A stretch of 41,675 nt of DNA from Bacteroides sp. UBA7335. Its GTDB lineage: Bacteria > Bacteroidota > Bacteroidia > Bacteroidales > Bacteroidaceae. The stretch covers positions 717-42,391 of the forward strand of contig DKPL01000092.1 of the NCBI GenBank assembly GCA_002471185.1. Direction: 5' to 3'. Positions within the stretch are counted from its first letter, which is position 1; each line of letters starts with the position of its first letter. The notes below the pieces were generated by a model. That model searched no databases. It had not been told where the DNA came from and saw only the letters and a program-made list of their open reading frames with translations. Shown piece after piece: positions 1 to 8,821 of the stretch. The position numbers and the translations under genes were made by a program.

Positions 1-280
1 TTAACTTTGTGTTGCCTAATTTGTTTTTTTATAAACGTATTGTCTCAATTGATAAAAATTGATTGGAAGTACGGGGTGTAATGTAAAACTGTTTCTTAGC
101 TTTGTTGGAGCGGATACAGAATGATTTGGTAGTCAAGTTTATCTTGTTTTATCGATTGCTTTTTCCTGTTTGTCGGTGTGCAGGCAGTGGTAATTGAATT
201 TGTAAACTGTGTGTGCTACGTGCATTGTGCCTCATTTTATTTTAGGCTTTATATATATATCAAATAATAGAGATTACAGT
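1..280. other. Non-coding start of window, upstream of rbfA
   Basis: No convincing reading frame is seen. Two matches to the Bacteroidetes -7 consensus TAnnTTTG lie at 2-9 and 97-104 on the + strand. The second could drive rbfA with a leader of about 170 bases, but neither has a clear -33 TTTG at the right distance. The gene to the left lies outside the window. Confidence 0.4.
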
Positions 281-613
281 ATGGAAACAACCCGTCAAAG
301 TAAAATATCACGCTTGTTGCAAAAAGAGCTAAGCGAAATATTCTTGTTACAAACTAAAGCGATGCCAGGTGTGCTTGTATCGGTTAGTGCTGTTCGTATC
401 AGTCCCGATATGGGAATTGCTCGTGTATACTTGAGCGTATTTCCCTCTGAGCGTAGCGAAGAAATTGTGAAAAACATCAATGGCAATATGAAGTCTATTC
501 GTTACGAACTTGGTACTCGTGTTCGTCATCAACTTCGCATCATCCCCGAATTGAAGTTCTTTGTAGACGATTCATTAGACTATATCGAAAAGATCGACTC
601 GCTTCTCAAGTGA
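281..613 (+). CDS. rbfA: Ribosome-binding factor A
   Basis: Encodes a 110-residue RbfA, a small KH-fold protein that binds the immature 30S subunit and helps maturation of the 5' end of 16S rRNA. The family pattern is visible: an N-terminal helix with 'RQSKISRLLQKELSEIF', a central strand 'ISPDMGIARVYLSVFP', and a C-terminal 'RHQLRIIPELKFFVDDSLDYIEKI' typical of RbfA ends. The open frame extends upstream to 209, but the added residues resemble nothing in the family, so the ATG at 281 is preferred and gives the normal family length. The stop codon overlaps the GTG start of the next gene by four bases (GTGA), which points to translational coupling with the permease. Confidence 0.93.
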   Translation: METTRQSKISRLLQKELSEIFLLQTKAMPGVLVSVSAVRISPDMGIARVYLSVFPSERSEEIVKNINGNMKSIRYELGTRVRHQLRIIPELKFFVDDSLDYIEKIDSLLK

Positions 614-1833
614 ATCTATCCTTTTACATAGCTCGACGCTATCTTTTCTCGAAGAAGAAGCACAATGCCATCAATGTCATTTCGGCGGTGTCGGTGTGTG
701 GTGTCACTCTTGCTACATTGGCATTGGTGTGCACCCTCAGTGTGTTCAACGGCTTTCAAGATATGGTGGCAACGCTTTTTACAGCTTTCGACCCCGAACT
801 GAAAATAACGGTTCGCAACGGAAAGGTGTTTGATGGACAAGATGAGCGAATACTTGCTGTGTGTGCTTTGCCTCAGGTCGAAATATCGACCGAGGTACTC
901 GAAGAGCATGCTATGGTGCAGTATAAAGATCGTCAGGCTATGGCTACATTAAAGGGAGTGGAGGATAATTTTGAGGAGCTAACTGCAATTGATAGCATCT
1001 TGTATGGTGCAGGGCGCTTTATGCTGTCTGACCCGGTAGTGAACTATGCCGTGATGGGGGTAGAGTTGGTCTCTACCTTGGGTACCGGCATTCAGTTTGT
1101 CGATCCGCTTCTTGTCTATGTGCCCCGGCGTGAGGGAAGGGTTAATATAAGCAATCCCGCCTCTTCTTTCAATATGGACTACCTCTATTCGCCGGGTGTG
1201 GTGTTTGCGGTCAATCAGCAAAAATACGATTCGCAATACATACTGACCTCGTTGCCCTTTATTCGTAATCTGCTCGACTATACCACTGAGGTTTCGGCTA
1301 TCGAACTAAAGCTTAAGCCGGGTAGCCGTGTTTCGGCAGTAAAAAAAGAGATTGCTGCTATGCTGGGCGATGAGTTTGTTGTGCAAAATCGTTATGAACA
1401 GCAGGCTGATGTGTTTCGCATTATGGAGGTCGAAAAGCTAATCTCTTACATCTTCCTAACTTTTATTCTATTAGTAGCTTGCTTCAATGTCATTGGTTCA
1501 CTCTCTATGCTTATACTCGATAAGAAAGAGGATGTATTAACACTCCGCAACCTAGGTGCTGATGATAAACTCATCTCACGTATCTTCTTGTTCGAAGGGC
1601 GTATGATAACACTTTGTGGTGCGCTGTTTGGCATTGTGCTCGGATTGATTCTTTGCTTTATTCAACAAAAGTTTGGCGTGATATCGCTGGGGGGTGGCAA
1701 TAGTTTCATTGTCGATGCTTATCCGGTAAGTGTGCATTGGCAAGATATTCTGCTTATCCTTGTTACCGTGGTGGTAGTGGGTTTCTTGTCGGTTTGGTAT
1801 CCTGTGCGCTACCTGACTAAGCGACTTCTATAA
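610..1833 (+). CDS. FtsX/LolE-like ABC transporter permease
   Basis: 407-residue inner-membrane permease of the FtsX-like/LolCE/MacB type. One membrane segment lies near residues 20-45, followed by a large extracytoplasmic domain of about 225 residues, then three membrane segments near 277-305, 328-352 and 378-400. This topology fits the lipoprotein-release and macrolide-exporter permease family. The C-terminal FtsX domain carries the usual 'VLTLRNLGADDKLISRIFLFEG' stretch, including the conserved R-x-L-G-A coupling segment. The start is GTG at 610, overlapping the rbfA stop. The ATPase partner is not next to it, so it must be encoded elsewhere. The substrate cannot be read from the sequence; lipoprotein transport is an inference from the topology. 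Confidence 0.85.
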   Translation: MNLSFYIARRYLFSKKKHNAINVISAVSVCGVTLATLALVCTLSVFNGFQDMVATLFTAFDPELKITVRNGKVFDGQDERILAVCALPQVEISTEVLEEHAMVQYKDRQAMATLKGVEDNFEELTAIDSILYGAGRFMLSDPVVNYAVMGVELVSTLGTGIQFVDPLLVYVPRREGRVNISNPASSFNMDYLYSPGVVFAVNQQKYDSQYILTSLPFIRNLLDYTTEVSAIELKLKPGSRVSAVKKEIAAMLGDEFVVQNRYEQQADVFRIMEVEKLISYIFLTFILLVACFNVIGSLSMLILDKKEDVLTLRNLGADDKLISRIFLFEGRMITLCGALFGIVLGLILCFIQQKFGVISLGGGNSFIVDAYPVSVHWQDILLILVTVVVVGFLSVWYPVRYLTKRLL

Positions 1834-1849
1834 CTTTGGTTGTACATCA

Positions 1850-1882
1850 AAAAAGAACTGCCTCGTTTCATCAACGAAGCAG
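1850..1882 (-). terminator. Rho-independent terminator of the 1913-2260 lipoprotein gene
   Basis: Inverted repeat 1858-1867 / 1873-1882 (arms CTGCCTCGTT and AACGAAGCAG, one mismatch, 5-base loop). Read on the - strand it is followed by TTCTTTTTTG, a good U-tract, so it probably ends the leftward lipoprotein transcript. It may also slow transcripts arriving from the permease. Confidence 0.75.
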
Positions 1883-1912
1883 CCTAAAATTACAATCGTA
1901 ATAATATTTATT

Positions 1913-2260
1913 TTAATTAAGGATCTTATTTAACTTAGTCTCAATGTTCTTGAGCTTATCTTTAAGATTACTGAGGTCGGTTTTAGCAAGCGAAGCATGA
2001 TAACGTACCTCCAATTCTACTAAACGTTTCATGTCACTCTTTGAAAGCTTGTCCTTGTATTTATCATAATACGTTTTGGTGAGGTCGGTGTAGTACTCTT
2101 CAATAACAGGTAGCTCCTCTTGTGATATTGAGTTTTTCTCTTCTAGTATCTCTACAAATGATTCAAATCCATCAATGTATGAGTCTTTGCTATAAACGCA
2201 TGATGTGAATAGGGTGGCGATAACTATAAATTGTAAGCACCAGATACAGTTTTTTTTCAT
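1913..2260 (-). CDS. Small predicted lipoprotein, possibly DUF6565-like
   Basis: 115-residue protein with a lipoprotein signal: basic start MKKN, hydrophobic core, and lipobox 'LFTSC' with the lipidated Cys at residue 21. The mature part is highly charged and helical: 'SYIDGFESFVEILEEKNSISQEELPVIEEYY' and a heptad-like 'LSNLKDKLKNIETKLNKILN' end suggest a short coiled coil. The pattern resembles the small helical lipoproteins of Bacteroides annotated as DUF6565, but that assignment is from memory and needs a profile search. Function unknown. It is a single gene with its own promoter and terminator. Confidence 0.75.
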   Translation of the reverse strand: MKKNCIWCLQFIVIATLFTSCVYSKDSYIDGFESFVEILEEKNSISQEELPVIEEYYTDLTKTYYDKYKDKLSKSDMKRLVELEVRYHASLAKTDLSNLKDKLKNIETKLNKILN

Positions 2261-2785
2261 TTCTAAAGATTATAATTTTTTAGTCATAAAGACTTATTTC
2301 AATAATACTTTGCAAATATATGTATAATTTGTAATATAAAATACAATATCTATATATTTTTTTATTTATTGTATAAAATGTAATCTGTATTACACTAATA
2401 ATTCGCTGTGAAGAAGTCGGTAGGCTATTGTAGTTTAACACTACTATGTAAGAAGTCTATTTTATATCTCATATATCCTTATAAATAAGGCTTTTTATAG
2501 CCCCATGTTCTCTCTTTAGCACTTTGTTTTTCAAATCGAATACCTTGTTTCGTGTTCGATAACAGTATGGTTAATGTTGTTTGCTTTCAAAAATACTCAC
2601 AATTTGTTATTGTTAAACCTGATTTTATAACTTATGTGTGTAATAAACATTTAAACAGCTACCTGCAAACATTCTTTGCGCTGACAATTTGCTACCAAGA
2701 ATTAATTTGTTAATTTGTTTTTTACTTAACGTCATTTTTTTATTTTTGTTCACTTGCTGTTAAACTTACTAAGACTTGAAAGACG
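2261..2785. other. Divergent AT-rich intergenic region
   Basis: 525 bases without a supported gene, between two divergent genes. A -7 match on the - strand (CAAATATA, 2313-2320) probably serves the lipoprotein gene. On the + strand TATTTTTG at 2741-2748, with TTTG at 2714-2717, probably serves the Sel1 gene, although the 23-base spacing is longer than usual. Nothing else recognisable is seen between about 2350 and 2700. Confidence 0.45.
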
Positions 2786-3850
2786 ATGAATAAAGCTTCT
2801 CTCTCTCTTTTTATACTAAGGCCTTTGCTGCTTGGAGTGGTATGCATGGCTACTCAGTCACTGTTGGCTCAAAAGCTTATTTGTGAAGGTGAAAAAGATG
2901 CTAAATCGGTGTCGATTAAAATGAAGGACGGAGTGCCGAGTGCACGAGTTATTGTTGAATCGAAGTTATACTTAACTTACAAGAGCAACATGAATGATTT
3001 GAATGGCTCAACCATCAACCGTGGAAACAATAACGGCATCAATACCGATACACTTTATTTCTTTCCCAATGCAGCCGATAATAAACGACGCATCACCATA
3101 ACTGCGAAAGGCTATCCCTCGGTAGTGCTTCCCTTTACCTTTAGTCCCAAAGAGACTTATCGATACATTGTGTTTGATGCCGCTACTCAAGGTTCGTCAC
3201 TCTCTTCGATAGAGCAAGGTGATCCCAATGCTTATTATGATATGGCGGTGAAGTATGAGCGCGGCGAAGGCAACTTTCCTAAAGACACAGAGCAAGCAAT
3301 ACTTTGGTACGAAAAAGCTGCTCGTTCCGGACACAAAGAGGCCATAGCTACCCTTGCCACTCTTTACGATAAGCAGGTTGACCCTGACCCCGATGAACAA
3401 GAGATAGAGCGTATGAATCGCGAGATTTTAAATTTGCTGGGTGGTGATATTTCTTCTTCTACTACTACTAGCTCATCGACTCCCCCTACACCTGCTGTCA
3501 GTCAACCTGTTGCTACCCCATATTATAATGTAAGTATAGGCGATGCCCAAGAGGATGGAGTTGTTTTCTATATCAATGCAGATCAATCGGGCTACAAACT
3601 CTTCAAGGTTCTCAATAATTGGAGTGGGAGAAATTATAGTGCTGCAAGTGCACAGTGTGGTGAGTTGGGCGATGGTTGGCGAATGGTAAATAAAAGCGAT
3701 ATTCAACAAATCGTTAGTCGCTTTCGCAACAAGATAGGCTCTTCGGTATGGTTGAGTGATGGCGCTGTTTATGAGATGAGTTCAGGAACGATACGCACCA
3801 ACGTGGCCAAGCATTCAGCACTGCTGGTGGTAGCAGTCAAAGAGATATAA
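2786..3850 (+). CDS. Secreted Sel1-repeat protein with DUF1566-like C-terminus
   Basis: 354 residues. A signal peptide (about 1-29, ending LLAQK) predicts export with no lipobox. Residues 30-145 form a beta-rich domain of unknown type. Residues about 148-195 hold one clear Sel1-type repeat ('AYYDMAVKYERGEG', 'DTEQAILWYEKAARSGH'), a TPR-related helical hairpin for protein contacts. A Ser/Thr/Pro linker near 225-243 leads to a C-terminal domain with 'GVVFYINADQSGYKLF' and 'GDGWRMVNKSDIQQI', which resembles the DUF1566 (Lcl C-terminal) fold found in bacterial surface proteins. The role is unknown; a cell-envelope scaffold is only a guess. Monocistronic, with a hairpin terminator just downstream. 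Confidence 0.8.
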   Translation: MNKASLSLFILRPLLLGVVCMATQSLLAQKLICEGEKDAKSVSIKMKDGVPSARVIVESKLYLTYKSNMNDLNGSTINRGNNNGINTDTLYFFPNAADNKRRITITAKGYPSVVLPFTFSPKETYRYIVFDAATQGSSLSSIEQGDPNAYYDMAVKYERGEGNFPKDTEQAILWYEKAARSGHKEAIATLATLYDKQVDPDPDEQEIERMNREILNLLGGDISSSTTTSSSTPPTPAVSQPVATPYYNVSIGDAQEDGVVFYINADQSGYKLFKVLNNWSGRNYSAASAQCGELGDGWRMVNKSDIQQIVSRFRNKIGSSVWLSDGAVYEMSSGTIRTNVAKHSALLVVAVKEI

Positions 3851-3861
3851 ATCATTATGAC

Positions 3862-3897
3862 AAAGGCACCCTTCTCGCAGCGAAGGATGCCTTTTTT
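3862..3897 (+). terminator. Terminator after the Sel1 gene
   Basis: Stem 3862-3874 / 3882-3894 (AAAGGCACCCTTC with GAAGGATGCCTTT, one mismatch) with loop TCGCAGC, followed by a run of T. The complementary A-run on the other side means it could also end the leftward GH28 transcript. Confidence 0.8.
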
Positions 3898-3942
3898 GTG
3901 TAATCAAGTGTCGTGTAATAAAATTGAATGTTTGCGTGTTTC

Positions 3943-5562
3943 TTATTTCAAATCGACTACCATGGGTGTGGTGTTGCTGTAGCAAACCTCTTCGCCATCT
4001 ATAGTTCCACCTTTCAAGCAGATATCTTCGGCATCTTCGCCCGTTACTGTGACAATTATTTTTTTGGTAGGAGTCTCAAATCTTACCTCTTCGAAGCTGA
4101 TGTTGCGGCTGTCTAAGATGTTGATTTCGTTGCCCTCGCTTGTAATGGTTAGGTTGCGAAGCGTCATGCCATCGGCATCATTCAGAGCACTAATCAGTTT
4201 GTTGCACTTCACCACTCCATTCTCAATCACCACTTCGCTGAAAGGAATCTCAGGGATACCATTGGCAGTGAAAAACTCTTTGGCCTCCTCCACAATAAAG
4301 TCTTTAATCTGTATGTTTTTGATTTCGGGGGTAAGATGATCGATGGCGCGAGCCGGTTTACGTTCTGCCAATTCGCCCATGTAGAAGGCGCTACCCAGCA
4401 AATCCCACGTGAAAGCCTTGCCCACGTTGGTCATGCGTATGCGTTCAAAATAGGTGCCATCACTACCTCCGCCACGGTTGCGACGAGTCTTGTAGCGTAT
4501 GCCCGTCCGGGTACCATCGAACACACAGTCGTGTGCATATACATTCTTGATAAATCCTGCTGTTTCGCTACCAATGGTAATGCCGCCATGTCCGTGCAGT
4601 GCCAACGAGTGGCGAATCACCACATTCTCAGTCGGTCTGCCCACACGTACCCCATCATCGGCACGTCCCGCCTTTAGTGTAAAGCAATCGTCACCATTGT
4701 TGAGGGTGCAATACTCTATCAACACATTGCGCGACGACTCAATATCGATGCCATCGCCGCTGGGCACCTCGGTAGAGTTGACTGTTATGCCACGTATAAT
4801 CACATTTTCACAATATACAGGGGCTACATTCCACTGAGCACTTCGCTCGATGGTAACTCCCTCAATCAGCACATTGGTGCAATGGATAGGCGAAATGCTC
4901 TTGGGACGATAAAAAGTACGTCCCTCCATGCCATCGTAGATGCGTTCGGCTATCGGCATGTCCACCGGAATATCTTTCTCAACCACCGAAGGACCGTTAG
5001 GGCGTTTGCGGATTTCAGCATCCATGGGTGGTCCCACAATCTTTCCTGTGCCTGTCACTGCTATATTGTCTGCTCCGTTGGCATAGATAAAAGCCGCCGG
5101 ACCCATGATGTCTATTCCTTCGTGGCGAGTAAGCACGGCAGGTAGATACCCTTCGGCCACTCCCGAAAACTCAACCACTGCTCCTTCAGAAAAGTGTAGG
5201 TTGATGTTGCTCTTTAGCGTGATGCGGTTTGATTTCCATTCTCCTGCCGGAATGATGACCGTTCCGCCTCCTTTGCCATATACCTCGTCAATAGTTGCGT
5301 TTACCAAGTCCGATATCGGTTTATCTGCCGATATCCCTTTTTCTGCTAGGTTGATGATAAGCGAAGGGAAGGTTGGTCGCTTGAGCTGTGGCATATCAAA
5401 AGGTGCTCCCTCGATGGGCGCAATATGCAACGGCATGGCGTGCGCTCCCACCTCGTGAATGGTTGGTATGTGTTTAGGCGGTTGATTGCATTGTGTAAGT
5501 GTTGTGGCGGTTGCCAAAAGCAAGCAAGCTTTAAAAGCTTGGTTCAGTTTTCGGTACATCAT
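3943..5562 (-). CDS. GH28 family glycosidase (polygalacturonase-like) lipoprotein
   Basis: 539-residue protein with signal and lipobox 'LTQC' (Cys25), so probably membrane-anchored. From about residue 65 it is a right-handed parallel beta-helix of the GH28 family, which hydrolyses galacturonan and rhamnogalacturonan links in pectin by an inverting mechanism. The conserved blocks appear in order: S-G-D-G-I-D at 268-273 (usually N-T-D-G-I-D), G-D-D at 290-292, G-H-G at 324-326 and R-Y-K at 356-358 (usually R-I-K). The three catalytic Asp (270, 291, 292) and the His are all present, so activity is expected, but the subsite changes suggest a substrate other than plain polygalacturonate. No SusC/SusD or other polysaccharide genes adjoin it. 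Start: first of two consecutive ATGs. Confidence 0.9.
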   Translation of the reverse strand: MMYRKLNQAFKACLLLATATTLTQCNQPPKHIPTIHEVGAHAMPLHIAPIEGAPFDMPQLKRPTFPSLIINLAEKGISADKPISDLVNATIDEVYGKGGGTVIIPAGEWKSNRITLKSNINLHFSEGAVVEFSGVAEGYLPAVLTRHEGIDIMGPAAFIYANGADNIAVTGTGKIVGPPMDAEIRKRPNGPSVVEKDIPVDMPIAERIYDGMEGRTFYRPKSISPIHCTNVLIEGVTIERSAQWNVAPVYCENVIIRGITVNSTEVPSGDGIDIESSRNVLIEYCTLNNGDDCFTLKAGRADDGVRVGRPTENVVIRHSLALHGHGGITIGSETAGFIKNVYAHDCVFDGTRTGIRYKTRRNRGGGSDGTYFERIRMTNVGKAFTWDLLGSAFYMGELAERKPARAIDHLTPEIKNIQIKDFIVEEAKEFFTANGIPEIPFSEVVIENGVVKCNKLISALNDADGMTLRNLTITSEGNEINILDSRNISFEEVRFETPTKKIIVTVTGEDAEDICLKGGTIDGEEVCYSNTTPMVVDLK

Positions 5563-6183
5563 ATCAAAGTTTATTATTGTCTTGATTGATAGACGAATGA
5601 ATAGTTGTTTTGTAACCTATGCTTCTGTCGTCATATCGTTATTTATAGGTTGAACGGCTCTCTCGTTTCCATCTGTTGAGCTCTGAGAGTGAGCTAACTC
5701 TAAGTTGGTCATTAAAACAGTAGCCATTTCACTGCTATTCGCTAGACCTTGTTTGGTGATAAAGTGTACCATACTCTGGTAGTCTATCATTCTTGTTGTT
5801 TGCTATTTTTACTCTCTACTTTCTGCTAAAAATAGCATAGTAAGTAATGACTGAAAAGTCTCTTTGTTTTTTGCAAAACTCTTTATGTTTTGGTGCAAAA
5901 GTAACTTTGTTTTGGTTCAAAAGTTACTGTGGAAATTTTAAGACATAGAGGGGATGCAACTGGTTGATAAATAACCTGTTGGGTATTTATTGCGCTAATG
6001 TAAATACCTCCTTATAGCAAAAAAGAGCTTAACCTGACTGCCGATGATAAACGGTGTAGTACACTATTTTTACTGTGCTGTTGACTGGCGGAGACATCCC
6101 AAAAGCCTCGTAGTCGGTCAGTCAATAAGAAAGGCTGCACTTGCTTGTGCAGCCTTACACTCTATTTAGCCCACCTAGATAGG
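5563..6183. other. 621-base non-coding region between two leftward genes
   Basis: No gene supported. It contains an 11-base perfect inverted repeat 5801-5811 / 5827-5837 (TGCTATTTTTA and its complement, 15-base loop); a cluster at about 5873-5937 with two related GGTKCAAAAGT-type motifs (5892-5902 and 5915-5924) giving an imperfect inverted repeat of AGTAACTTT; a long-range TTGACTG/CAGTCAA pair (6081-6087 / 6119-6125); and a terminator at 6131-6156. CAAAAGTA at 5896-5903 matches a leftward -7 box and could start a GH28 transcript with a leader of over 300 bases. Confidence 0.4.
6131..6156 (-). terminator. Terminator of the YfhO-family gene
   Basis: Hairpin formed by AAGGCTGCAC and its complement GTGCAGCCTT around a short loop, placed about 28 bases after the leftward stop codon. 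The downstream T-run on the - strand is short (TTTCTT), so termination efficiency is uncertain. Confidence 0.65.
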
Positions 6184-8685
6184 TTATTGAACTTGTTTCT
6201 TTCTTTTTCTTACCCTCATCACCACGTAGGCAATCACCCCGATGAAGAAGATGGTCAAAGCAATGTATGCAATGGTTTCGGTAGCATGAATGCTTGGCGG
6301 GTCAAAACGCATCTCGATGGTATGTTTGCCTGCCGGCACATACATGGCACGCAAGATGTAGTCGGCACGAGCTATGGGTGCAGCCACCCCATCAATGGTA
6401 GCTTGCCAGTCCGGGTAATATATTTCGGAGAATACCACCACACCATTGTGAGCAGCGTTTACCTCATAAACCAGGCGGTTGGGCTCATAGGTGGTTAGGG
6501 TAATGCTATTCTCGCCTGGCTTTTGGCATAGCGTTGCATCACTCAATACCCCTTTAAACTGAGCATCTACCACAGCCGTGTGCAATGGGTCTACCTCGCC
6601 GGTCATAGCAATCTCTTCGTTGGCCGAGTTCACATACTTCACATCTTCTACAAACCAAGCATTGCCATAGCTGAACGGATTGTAAATCGGTACCGTTTGT
6701 CCTTGTTGGTTGACGGGCACAATAAAGTAGCGCGTATTGAGCATATTCAAGATGCGGAACTTGGCTGCATCAACGCTATCCATATCGCCTTGAGCTGTAA
6801 CCACCTCGCGATAAGCCTCCTGCATCTGAGGGGCAATGTAGTGCTCAATCATCTCCTGGTAGCGGCGCAGTTTAGCTGCATGATATCCGCCTACACTCTT
6901 ATGATAATAAGAGGTATTGTTCTCGTTGAAGGTGTTTGATGCAAAGTTCAGTACGCGATAGTCGATTGCATCATCTTTTAGAATCTCTTTGTCGGTGGCC
7001 GATTCGGAGAAACTTTGTGCCATCTGTTGGGTTTGAGGCTTAAACATGGCATCGTTCAGGTAGCGCTTGTTTACGCTCCACATTTCTGCCAAGCAAAGCA
7101 CAATAATAGCCGCCACAGCCCAACTGGTTCTTAGTTTTCCGCGCATATAGAGCGCTATCAGTGCAAAACCACAAGCAATGAGTAAGAAACTTTGTAGTGC
7201 ATCCGAAGTCACCATGTTTTGGCGCATTTCGGTGATGTTTTGCAAGATTGGCATCAGCTGATCGGCGGGGATGCCCTGTTGCAAGGCCATCATCTCTTGA
7301 GCCGGAATAAAGCTAGGCACCAACAGTTGTGGTGCAACGACCAACAGCATCGCCGTACCCCCTGTCAGCAAGAAGCTGGCAATAACCGCTTTGCGGTTCT
7401 CTTTCAACACATCGGGGCGGGTAAATATCTCTTTTAGCGTAAATATGGCCAATAGTGGGATGGTAAACTCTGCAATAACCAAGATGGAAGATACCGCTCG
7501 GAACTTGCTATACATGGGTATATAGTCGATAAAGAAATCGGTGATTGGCATGAAGTTTTTGCCCCACGACAATACGATAGAGAAAATCGTAGCACCCAAA
7601 AGTGCCCATTTGATGGGACCTTTTACAATGAAGCAACCCAGTACAAAGAGTGCCAAAACAAAAGCACCCACATACACAGGTCCCGAAGTCATGGGCTGAT
7701 CGCCAAAGTACTGAGTGAGCTGTCCGTATAGATTGCCATACATTGGGTTGGACTTCTCCATGGCCTCTTTGCTTTGCGAGAGGGGTACCGAAGCGCCACC
7801 GCGCACGTTAGGCACTAATAGGGTTAATGTTTCGCCAATACCGTAACTCCATTGGGTGATGTAGTCTTTGTCTAACCCGCTGCTGGTATTATTTTGTTGA
7901 CTTCCCTCGTACACCAATTCGCTTTTGCCGCGCATGGTCTGTTTGCTATATTCATACGTATGATATAGGTTAGATAGATTCATAGAGATAGCTACAACAG
8001 CCGCAGCCACCAACACTCCACTCGCTTTGAAGAAATCGGGTAGCTCTTTTTTGCGCAGTGCATCTACAAAATAAGCGATGGCAATAAAGAGAATCACGAA
8101 CAAGAAGTAGTATGACATTTGCACGTGGTTGGACTGAATTTGCATGGCCAGGAATAGGGTAGTGACCAATCCTCCTAGCAGATACCTCTTTCGATAGGCC
8201 AGTACAATACCGGCTATGGTAGGCGGAATATAAGCCAATGTTACAAATTTCCAGATGTGTCCCGCTCCGATTAAGATAAAGAAGTAGGACGAAAATCCCC
8301 ATACAATACCTCCCAGCAGCGATAAGCCCGCCGGCATGCCAAAGGCTCGTAGCAGAATGTAAAACCCGAGCATCATAATAAACGTCAAGCTTACATAGCT
8401 TGGTAGAAACAGATTGTACACACGCTCCATCACCTTGAGAGGTTCAATAGAGTCGTAGCTTGGCGAAATCTGATAAGTGGGCATACCTCCAAAAAGAGCA
8501 TTTGTCCACCGGCTACGTTCGCCGGTTTCTTCGTAGTACTCCTTTATCTCTTGTCCCGCTCCCACACCGGCAGCGATATCGTGTTGTAGCAATACGCGTC
8601 CTTCGGTCACAGCCGGAAAGAAGTATGCAAAAGAGAGTAGAATAAATGCCACAATGGCAATCAAGTCGGGTAAATACTTTTTCAT
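6184..8685 (-). CDS. YfhO-family polytopic membrane protein
   Basis: 833 residues, of the length and layout of Bacteroidetes YfhO proteins, a group with a GT-C glycosyltransferase-like fold; in Bacillus the homologue is linked to glycosylation of lipoteichoic acid. Visible features: an N-terminal membrane helix then the luminal loop 'FFPAVTEGRVLLQHDIAAG' with the acidic residue expected of GT-C enzymes, 'WTNALFGGMPTYQ', roughly a dozen membrane segments up to about residue 520, a long extracytoplasmic C-terminal domain with 'GVVVFSEIYYPDWQATIDG', and a last membrane helix near 800-822 followed by a basic tail. The sugar donor and acceptor are unknown. It lies 136 bases downstream of ahcY in the same direction, but a terminator between them suggests separate transcription. 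Confidence 0.87.
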   Translation of the reverse strand: MKKYLPDLIAIVAFILLSFAYFFPAVTEGRVLLQHDIAAGVGAGQEIKEYYEETGERSRWTNALFGGMPTYQISPSYDSIEPLKVMERVYNLFLPSYVSLTFIMMLGFYILLRAFGMPAGLSLLGGIVWGFSSYFFILIGAGHIWKFVTLAYIPPTIAGIVLAYRKRYLLGGLVTTLFLAMQIQSNHVQMSYYFLFVILFIAIAYFVDALRKKELPDFFKASGVLVAAAVVAISMNLSNLYHTYEYSKQTMRGKSELVYEGSQQNNTSSGLDKDYITQWSYGIGETLTLLVPNVRGGASVPLSQSKEAMEKSNPMYGNLYGQLTQYFGDQPMTSGPVYVGAFVLALFVLGCFIVKGPIKWALLGATIFSIVLSWGKNFMPITDFFIDYIPMYSKFRAVSSILVIAEFTIPLLAIFTLKEIFTRPDVLKENRKAVIASFLLTGGTAMLLVVAPQLLVPSFIPAQEMMALQQGIPADQLMPILQNITEMRQNMVTSDALQSFLLIACGFALIALYMRGKLRTSWAVAAIIVLCLAEMWSVNKRYLNDAMFKPQTQQMAQSFSESATDKEILKDDAIDYRVLNFASNTFNENNTSYYHKSVGGYHAAKLRRYQEMIEHYIAPQMQEAYREVVTAQGDMDSVDAAKFRILNMLNTRYFIVPVNQQGQTVPIYNPFSYGNAWFVEDVKYVNSANEEIAMTGEVDPLHTAVVDAQFKGVLSDATLCQKPGENSITLTTYEPNRLVYEVNAAHNGVVVFSEIYYPDWQATIDGVAAPIARADYILRAMYVPAGKHTIEMRFDPPSIHATETIAYIALTIFFIGVIAYVVMRVRKRKKQVQ

Positions 8686-8746
8686 TTGCGAAAGGGTTTA
8701 TGGGTTAAGGCGCTCATTTTGCGCCTCTATCACGTGCAAAGATGAT

Positions 8747-8796
8747 AAAAAAAAAGGATGTGTCAATAAGCCTTGTTTGCTTTTTTCGACACACCC
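8747..8796 (-). terminator. Terminator of ahcY
   Basis: On the - strand a 9-base stem (8788-8796 with 8756-8764, one G-U pair, long loop) is followed directly by nine T. It sits 26 bases beyond the ahcY stop. Confidence 0.8.
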
Positions 8797-8821
8797 TTTC
8801 AATATTATCGTTTCACACCGA

